This document shows, in pieces, positions 58,100-64,000 of a DNA stretch of 64,000 bases. The stretch lies in NCBI RefSeq assembly GCF_003369915.1, contig NW_022881603.1, positions 36,913,124 through 36,977,123 of the forward strand, read 5' to 3'. The stretch's first letter is position 1, and each line of letters begins with the position of its first letter. The DNA comes from Drosophila miranda (taxonomy: Eukaryota > Arthropoda > Insecta > Diptera > Drosophilidae). The position numbers and the translations under genes are program-made. Under the pieces are notes generated by a model. It worked only from the letters and a program-made list of their open reading frames with translations, did not search any database and had not been told where the DNA came from.

Positions 58100-58654
58100 C
58101 TCCCCCTCCTTTCCCAGTGGAGCGTCGCCAATTGACTTTGTTTGGAACCATGTGCTGATGCGGACATCTCCAGCTCGGCCGATCTTCACCCAACACGCCT
58201 CCTGTTTCTCGTTCCGTAGTTTGAACCGTCGTAGAGTGTGTTTTGGGCGGTCGTGGAGTTTTGCTTTGACTAGTTCGATCGCCGTGGTCGCTAGTTCGAA
58301 TTTTTCCGGGACCTCCCATTCGCCCGGGATGGTGCCTCTCTGGATGGGTTTCTGGGTTTCCGGTTCTGGTGTTGGCCGCTCGGGGTTTAGGTCTAGCACG
58401 TCCCGGTCGGACTCTTCGTCTTCCACTTGTTTTGCCCAGGAAAGTTCCGGGCCTTGTTGTTCGCTGATTCTTCGTGCCGTTTGTTCCTGTAGGTTGGCCT
58501 GGTTTGCCCAGCTGATCCTCTTTTTTGTTGGGATTACTTCATTGTGCGTTGCTACTTGTTCTCCTCGAGTCTCGCGCTGTCCTGCCGTGGTTTCCATCGT
58601 TTTGTTTGTTGCTGTTTTCCTTGGTGCTGACACCTTTGTTCCTGATACTTTCAT
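58037..58654 (-). CDS. Third Gypsy frame, unknown hydrophilic protein
   Basis: A 205-codon frame whose ATG overlaps the pol stop (ATGA at 58651-58654), a coupling seen when a downstream frame is translated by termination-reinitiation. The protein starts MKVSGTKVS, is rich in Glu, Lys, Gln and Thr, and has no signal peptide or membrane segment, so it does not look like an envelope protein. The C-terminal half has a WEVPEKFELATTAIEL segment. The last 20 codons run into the LTR. I do not recognise it. It could be an accessory protein or the remains of another gene. Confidence 0.55.
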   Translation of the reverse strand: MKVSGTKVSAPRKTATNKTMETTAGQRETRGEQVATHNEVIPTKKRISWANQANLQEQTARRISEQQGPELSWAKQVEDEESDRDVLDLNPERPTPEPETQKPIQRGTIPGEWEVPEKFELATTAIELVKAKLHDRPKHTLRRFKLRNEKQEACWVKIGRAGDVRISTWFQTKSIGDAPLGKEGECDAQRQEDQAPAPQTPQKYH

Positions 58655-61101
58655 CCGTGAGCTGAGTGGTGGGCGACCGATAGTAGTTTTGCCGCTCGGT
58701 TTTTGTGGCTGGCCTGTGCCATCCTTTCTTTGAATTTCCGGGCCGAAATGTTGAATTTATCTTCATTATTTTCCATCTGTCTGAAAAGGTAGAGAGAGGG
58801 CATCGTTATTGTGTTTGCTTCCTCTATTTTTGCTGGTTTTAGTTGTGAGACGTGTGCCCGTAGTTTTTTGTTCGTTGTCGTATCTTGTACTGTTATGATC
58901 ACTGGAGAGGTTAGTTCGAGTACCTTGCACGGACCGGTGTATTTCGGTTCTAGTTTCGCTGTTGTCTTGTCGATTTTTTTCGATAGTGGGTGCGTTCGTA
59001 CCCATACTAAGTCCCCTCTTTTTGGCTTCCATGCTCGCTTTCGCAAATTGTAATGTCTTGCTTGTTTTGCTGCTGCTTCTTCCATGTTTTGCCTGGCTAT
59101 TGTTTCTGTTTGTTTTCGTTTGTCGGTGTTTTCCTGGTTTGTTTGATTGTTGAACCCTGACCCTAGTGTTACCTCGTCGAATAGGTTGCCCGGCAATCTA
59201 AGTTCTCTCCCGAATATCAGGTATGCTGGACTAAACCCTGTTGCTTCTGACTTGCTGCTATTTATCGCTAGGGTTAGTTCTGGTAGTTGTTCGTCCCATT
59301 TGTTGTGTTTCCCTCCCGCGAATTGTGCGATCATCGTCTTTAGTGTTCGGTTCGCTCGTTCGGTTGGGTTTTCTTGTGGTGTGTATGGTGCCGTGAATTG
59401 TTGGGTGATGCCCCACTTTTTCATTACCTGTTTCGTCTTTCTGCTTGTAAATTGTACGCCGTTGTCTGAGATCACTCGCTTTGGTGCACCTCCCCTCGCC
59501 AGTATTTTTTCTCTGAACGCCTTTAGGAATGCGTCAGCTGTTGCGCTTCTTGTCGGTGTGACCTCCACCCATTTCGAAAATTTATCGATAAACACGATTA
59601 GTGCGGTGTTTCCGTGCGGCGATCTTGGTAGTGGTCCCACGAAATCGACGCATATTGTTTCCCATGGTGCGTTTGCGATTTTGGTCAGCATTTTGCCTGC
59701 CGCTGCTTGTTGCGATACCTTAAATTTTTGGCAGCTTTCGCATGTTCGTACGAATCGTGTTACGTCTCTGCTTAGCCCTGGCCAAAAGTATCGCTGCCTT
59801 ATTCTGATTTTCGTGCGTCTGATCCCGAGATGTCCGGCTGTTGGGTTTGTGTGATTTTCGGTTAGTACCCTCTGTCTCTCTTGTTTTGGAACGCACAGTT
59901 TCCAGGGTTGATCGTCTTCGTCGTTTTGGCTTGGTATGTGTCGGTATAATCTTCCGTGTTTTATGGTATAATCCGTAGCTTCTTTTGGTGTTATCTCTAC
60001 TTGGTTCCATTTGTTTTGATACCAAGCGCATTCTACGATTTCTGCTATTCGGGTTTCTTCGCGTGGTAAGCGGGGGAGTCCGCCACTGCGTTCAGCTTGC
60101 CTTTCCGATATCGTATTTCGAATGAGAATGGTTGCAGTCCCAATGCCCATCTTGCTACTCGTCCGGATGGGCTTTACTGAACTTAACCATTTGAGGGCTA
60201 AGTGATCTGTAATTACGATAAATTGGTAGCCTTCCAGGTACATCCTCATCTTGTGTATACCCCAGTAGATGGCTAGGCATTCTTTTTCCGTTGCGGAGTA
60301 TTTCGTTTCCTCGCTTTTGAGCTTGCGGCTTGCGTAGGAAATTACATGTTCTCCGTCCGCATCTTCCTGGGTCAACACCGCTCCTAGGCCGCAGTCGCTT
60401 GCGTCTGTTTGCAGTATGAATGTTTTTCTGAAGTCCGGGCATGCTAATATTGGTGCTTCCGTTAGACACAGCTTTAGGTGTTTTAGGTCTTGGAAGCTGT
60501 TCTCTTGTGCTTCGCCCCACTCAAATTTTTGCCCCTTTTTTAATAGGTCTTGTAGAGCTTTTGCTCGTTCGGTGTACGCTGGTACGAATCTGCGGTACCA
60601 AGATGCCAGGCCCAAAAAACTGTGCAGCTGTTTCAGTGTAGTTGGTGCGGTGAGTTCTTTAATGGCCGCCACTTTATCTGGGTCTGTGTGTATTCCTTCC
60701 TCGCTCACCATGTGTCCTAGGTATTTAAGTTTCTTTTGGAAAAAGTGACATTTTGCTGCGTTAATGCGTAGGTTTGCTGTCCGTAGTCGTTCGAATACCG
60801 TTTGTAGTTTCTGCATGTGTTCAACTTTCGTCCGCCCAATTACGATTATGTCGTCTAGGTATGCGAAAACGAATGGTTCCATGTCCGGTCCGATTACCGA
60901 GTCTAGGGCTCTTTGGAACGTAGCAGGTGCTGTTGTGAGTCCGAATGGCATGACCTTCCATTGGTACAATCCTCGCCCGGGAGCTGTAAAGGCTGTGTAG
61001 TGTCGGCTCTGTTTTTCCATAGGGATTTGCCAATACCCTGACTTTAAGTCGAGCGTGCTAATGTATTTAGCCTCTTTAAGCTGATTTAGAATAAAGTCCA
61101 T
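58651..61101 (-). pseudogene. Gypsy pol: RT (part), RNase H, integrase
   Basis: An 816-codon frame beginning inside the reverse transcriptase. LDLKSGYWQI and the catalytic YLDD (residues 81-84) mark RT; QTDASDCGLG marks RNase H. Integrase shows the HHCC zinc site (H417, H424, C454, C457) and the catalytic triad D486, D546, E581. About residues 311-350 are read out of the ancestral frame: the normal RNase H-to-integrase linker is seen in a neighbouring frame, so two opposite indels flank it. The RT start lies in other frames upstream, so this copy is broken. RT copies the genome and integrase inserts it. Confidence 0.8.
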
Positions 61102-61770
61102 CCGTGGTAATGGGTATGCATCCTGTTTTTTCGTTTAACAGTCGGTAGTCCACGCAGTCCCTCCAATCTCCGGTTTTCTTTTTTATGAGAACAATCGGCG
61201 AGCTGTATGGGCTTGATTTATGAGTTCGCTGATCTCTTTGTTGATGATTTCCATTTGCGCTGGGTTTCTTGGGTAATACCTCTGTTTGACTGGTCTGTCA
61301 TCCTTCAGAAATATCCGATGTTTCGTAACATTGCTCACCCCTTCCAGAGTGTTGGATTTTTGTACCTCCGTTTTAATCCATTTTTCGATTTCTTCGTCCG
61401 TCGGCTCTGTTACTGAATTTCTTGCGCTTTCCTCCTTTCTCTTTGGGTTTGGTTCCCCGTTGAAGTTTACTGTGGCTTCTCCGCACGTTATTGATGTGCC
61501 TGCATCCTTTAAAAATTCCATCCCTAGTATGGGGGTGTACCCCTGTCATGATTAGGAATGATTGGGTGGTCTCTTTTCCCCCTAGTTCTACTGTTAGTTG
61601 GATTCTCCGTGTTGTTCTCCGAGTGCTCCCATCCGCGAGACGGATTAATCTGTTTTCCACTCCTTCGATGCCTTCTTCTTTTAGTTTTTCGGCCGCCCTT
61701 TCGTTTATCATGCATCTTGCTGCCCCTGTATCGATGATTACATCCATCAGTTGTGATCCAATCCTGGCCC
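61102..61770 (-). pseudogene. Gypsy protease and RT start, frameshifted
   Basis: Read right to left, an aspartic protease site DVIIDTGAARCMIN near 61740 is followed by a frameshift near 61545, then the protease end and RT connection in a second frame (61521-61183, with KQRYYPRNP), and another shift near 61180-61130 before the main pol frame. Each break is small, consistent with single-base indels. Confidence 0.75.
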
Positions 61771-61797
61771 GTCCTAAAAGTTGGTTCTTGTTAAATA

Positions 61798-62582
61798 TTA
61801 GTTGTGTGTTGTCCCGCTCAGCTGGTTTTGGGCCACAGGAGATTCGCGGGTTGGTCCTGCGCCCTGTGTGTTTTCCGGTTGTTTTCTGCAGCAGTCTATT
61901 GTGCGTACTCCTTGTTTGTTGCAGGTCCAGCAGAAGTCTCGAACTGGTTCTATTTCCGCTTGTTTTCGCTCTGCCACTTGTTTTGCAAGCTCCTCTTGGT
62001 ATCTGGGGATATGAAGTTCTCTTTTAGTCCGACCTTTGCATCCTTCCATGATGGCGCTGGCGCTGGCTTTGTGTGCCACCAGTCTAGTGCGCTTTCTTCC
62101 AGAATTATCGGCATTGCGAATAAGAGGTGGTCCGGTTCTACCCCGTAGGTTTCTGCTAATTCCTCCATCCTGCTCAGGAATTCTAGCAGCCCTCCTTTTC
62201 CTGTAAAGATCAGTTCCCACTTGCGTATTTTTTCTATTATCGCTACTGCTTCTGGTGATCCTTTCTTTATCTGTTTTGGAAATAGCTATTTCTTCCTGCC
62301 TGTCCTGGTCTCCCCTTGGCTCTCTTCCACTGTTGGTTTTTGTGGTACTCCTTTTGGTGATTGTTGCCTTGGGCTCTTGGTTCTCGGGCTTCTCCCTCGT
62401 GTTTGGGTATTTGCTAGTTGTTCTAGCCTCTCTCGAATATGTATTGGGAGGTCTGTTCTCTCCGAAAATTGTAGTAGTTGTTTCTTTTGGGTTTCTAGTC
62501 CATCCAGTTTCTCCAATCCGAATTCCTCGCAATAGTTTTGTAACTCCAGTTTCGTTGCTTGGTTTATCCATTGTTTTGCCAT
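61798..62582 (-). pseudogene. Gypsy gag, one stop and one frameshift
   Basis: Starts at 62582 (MAKQWINQ). A TAG near 62286-62288 interrupts the frame, which continues through a retrotransposon-gag core (ELAETYGVEPDHLLFAM, ALDWWHT) and shifts by one near 62020. The C-terminus has a zinc-knuckle-like CWTCNKQGVRTIDCC, where the usual His is Val. Gag forms the particle and packages RNA. Either the His loss or the shift would impair it. Confidence 0.75.
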
Positions 62583-62615
62583 CTTGACCTTTGAGATTAT
62601 GCTTCTTATGCTACC

Positions 62616-62634
62616 ACAACCTGCTCGGGCGCCA
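62616..62634 (-). other. Gypsy primer-binding site
   Basis: On the minus strand, one base after the LTR, TGGCGCCCGAGCAGG. This closely resembles sites that pair with the 3' end of a Lys-type tRNA. The position next to the LTR edge supports the LTR border at 62636. Confidence 0.75.
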
Positions 62635-62635
62635 C

Positions 62636-63908
62636 TGTGACGGCGCTTCGGCCGGGGTATGCTCGTCGAGCCGGGTTCCACAGAAATTTGTTTGATCTCT
62701 GGGTGTGGTAGCTGAAAGAGAGTCTCGTGGTTCAAGAATAAGGCGGGCTTTGAGCGGTAATAAAAGAGATAGAGTTATTTTTATTGTTCTTAAAGGTACA
62801 AAGTTTGGTAGTGGCGCGGGTGTTTTTCTGCCGGCTCTTCCTTCGGGGTCGTCCTTCGGTCCTGGTAGTCTTCTGGTCGGTGTCGGTTGAGGTCGCGGAG
62901 GTCTAATGCGCTCCGAGGGGAAGAATGTTGCGGAGGGTGAATGCGCTCCGAGGAGAAATAATGTTGCGGAGGGTTAATGCGCTCCGAGGAGAAATAATGT
63001 TGCGGAGGGTGAATGCGCTCCGAGGAGAAATGATGTTGCGGAGGGTGAATGCGCTCCGAGGAGAAATAATGTTGCGGAGGGTGAATGCGCTCCGAGGAGA
63101 AATAATGTTGCGGAGGGTGAATGCGCTCCGAGGAGAAATAATGTTGCGGAGGGTGAATGCGCTCCGAGGAGAAATAATGTTGCGGAGGGTGAATGCGCTC
63201 CGAGGAGAAATAATGTTGCGGAGGGTGAATGCGCTCCGAGGAGAAATAATGTTGCGGAGGGTGAATGCGCTCCGAGGAGAAATAATGTTGCGGACGGTGA
63301 ATGCGCTCCGGGGAGAAATCAGGGTGCGGAGTGTGAATGCGCTCCGAGGAGAAATAATGTTGCGGAGGGTTAATGCGCTCCGAGGGGAAAGGTGGCGGAG
63401 GTTTAATGCGCTCCGAGGAGGATAGGAGGATCGCTGGGGCTGCTGGTGGCTGCTACTGATGCTTACCTCTCCACGGGCCGGAGCCGAACTGATGCTGATC
63501 GCTCTGGCGGAGCCCCTTTTATTTCCGAAAAGCAGCTGATCGTACGGTCTGTCCCTAGCGCGTTGTGCTGAGGGGTCCCTAACGAGTTTGTACAGATCGG
63601 CTGATAGTGTGCTCGTTGGAGCTTGGGTTATGGTCACACTTGGGGCAGTCAGCTTTGGGTGAGACCGTGGGGGCTGTGCTACGGGTCCATTGGTGGTGAT
63701 CAGCTGTGGTTGGTTTTATGTATCTTTTATTGTTTGTTTATTTATATTTATTTCTTATGTGGCAGGTCTTCATGTATTTGTAGCTTATGTTCTACTTATC
63801 CTACTAATACTTATTTTATAGTCTTCATGGCTTGTCTTGGTGTTTTTAGTGATATTTTTGTGGTGTTTGTGGCGCCGGCGCTTGGTCTTCCTGGCGCTGG
63901 GCGTCACA
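62636..63908 (-). repeat. Gypsy 5' LTR (right), 1273 bases
   Basis: Same ends as the left LTR, with 15 minisatellite units instead of ten and without the 33-base block. It is shared between the element on its left and the start of a further element on its right. Confidence 0.9.
62906..63421 (-). repeat. 36-base minisatellite in the right LTR, 15 units
   Basis: Fifteen unit starts counted. Most are identical, which suggests recent expansion. The first and last variant units match those of the left LTR, so growth was internal. Confidence 0.9.
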
Positions 63909-64000
63909 CTCCCCCCTCCTTTCCCAGTGGAGCGTCGCCAATTGACTTTGTTTGGAACCATGTGCTGATGCGGACATCTCCAGCTCGGCCGATCTTCACC
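63909..64000 (-). mobile_element. Start of a second Gypsy internal region in tandem
   Basis: After the right LTR the sequence equals the internal sequence found right of the left LTR (58100 onward): polypurine tract complement, then GTGGAGCGTCGCCAATTG and on to the edge, with one extra C. It encodes part of the third frame. This is another copy of the element's 3' internal end, not flanking DNA. Confidence 0.9.

Larger units (their letters stand above)
56974..63908 (-). mobile_element. Gypsy-type LTR retrotransposon, minus strand
   Basis: Two LTRs (56974-58099, 62636-63908), both with TGTGACG...CGTCACA ends, flank a 4536-base internal region. On the minus strand a primer site TGGCGCCCGAGCAGG follows the 5' LTR (right side), matching the 3' end of a Lys-type tRNA, and a polypurine GGGAAAGGAGGGGGAG precedes the 3' LTR. 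Order is gag, protease, RT, RNase H, integrase and a third frame. Several frames are broken. The left border lies in the 3' UTR of mars copy 6. No right flank exists because another internal region follows. Confidence 0.9.

Noticed and set aside
58037-58654. Third Gypsy frame as an envelope gene
   Set aside because: No signal peptide, membrane segment or cleavage site pattern visible; strongly hydrophilic.
62906-63421. Regular 36-base repeats resembling a CRISPR array
   Set aside because: No spacers, direct head-to-tail units within a retrotransposon LTR in an animal genome.
62925-63425. Plus-strand frame of MLRRVNALRGEI repeats
   Set aside because: Antisense to the element; open only because the 36-base unit is a multiple of three without stops.

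Overview
This window is eukaryotic, repeat-rich insect DNA, almost certainly Drosophila. The evidence is the DINE-1/INE-1 family Helitrons, an I-factor-type and a LOA-clade non-LTR retrotransposon, BEL/Pao and Gypsy LTR elements, a Tc1-like element, and one amplified host gene with a 52-bp GT-AG intron. The host gene matches the HURP/DLGAP5 family (GKAP domain), which in Drosophila is mars. The element mix and the tandem amplification suggest the obscura group, possibly a Y or neo-Y region such as that of D. miranda. That placement is inference from general knowledge, not something the sequence proves.

Layout. 1-4197: LOA-clade element (end of ORF1, complete ORF2, CCTAA tail) joined to the 3' end of a mars copy. 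4198-17715: two tandem amplicon units in the order DINE-1, I-element 3' fragment, mars 5' flank, mars, 3' UTR. 17716-30546: apparently the least rearranged copy of the locus upstream of mars. It is unique-looking host DNA carrying a Tc1-like element, then an I-type element (20267-29320) with a matching target duplication on both sides, itself broken by a BEL/Pao element (23443-26847, TSD GTACC) and a truncated DINE-1. 30546-33995: a second copy of part of that block. 33996-56973: mars copies 3 to 6 in further units with one or two DINE-1s each. 56974-64000: a minus-strand Gypsy element with 1.1-1.3 kb LTRs, followed past its second LTR by the start of another internal region, so at least two Gypsy units lie in tandem sharing an LTR.

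How it fits together. All mars copies share one orientation and keep the intron, so they arose by DNA duplication, not retrotransposition. Every complete unit carries the I-element 3' end next to mars, so amplification followed the I insertion. DINE-1 copies lie at nearly all unit junctions, and one of them is a recombinant of two others, which points to unequal exchange through DINE-1 as a driver of copy-number change. Six mars copies are traceable from start region to stop, plus a 3' remnant. Copy 4 (41389-43828) is open across both exons with an altered C-terminus; the others carry frameshifts, stops or a lost start codon. I see no rRNA, tRNA, CRISPR or bacterial-type feature.
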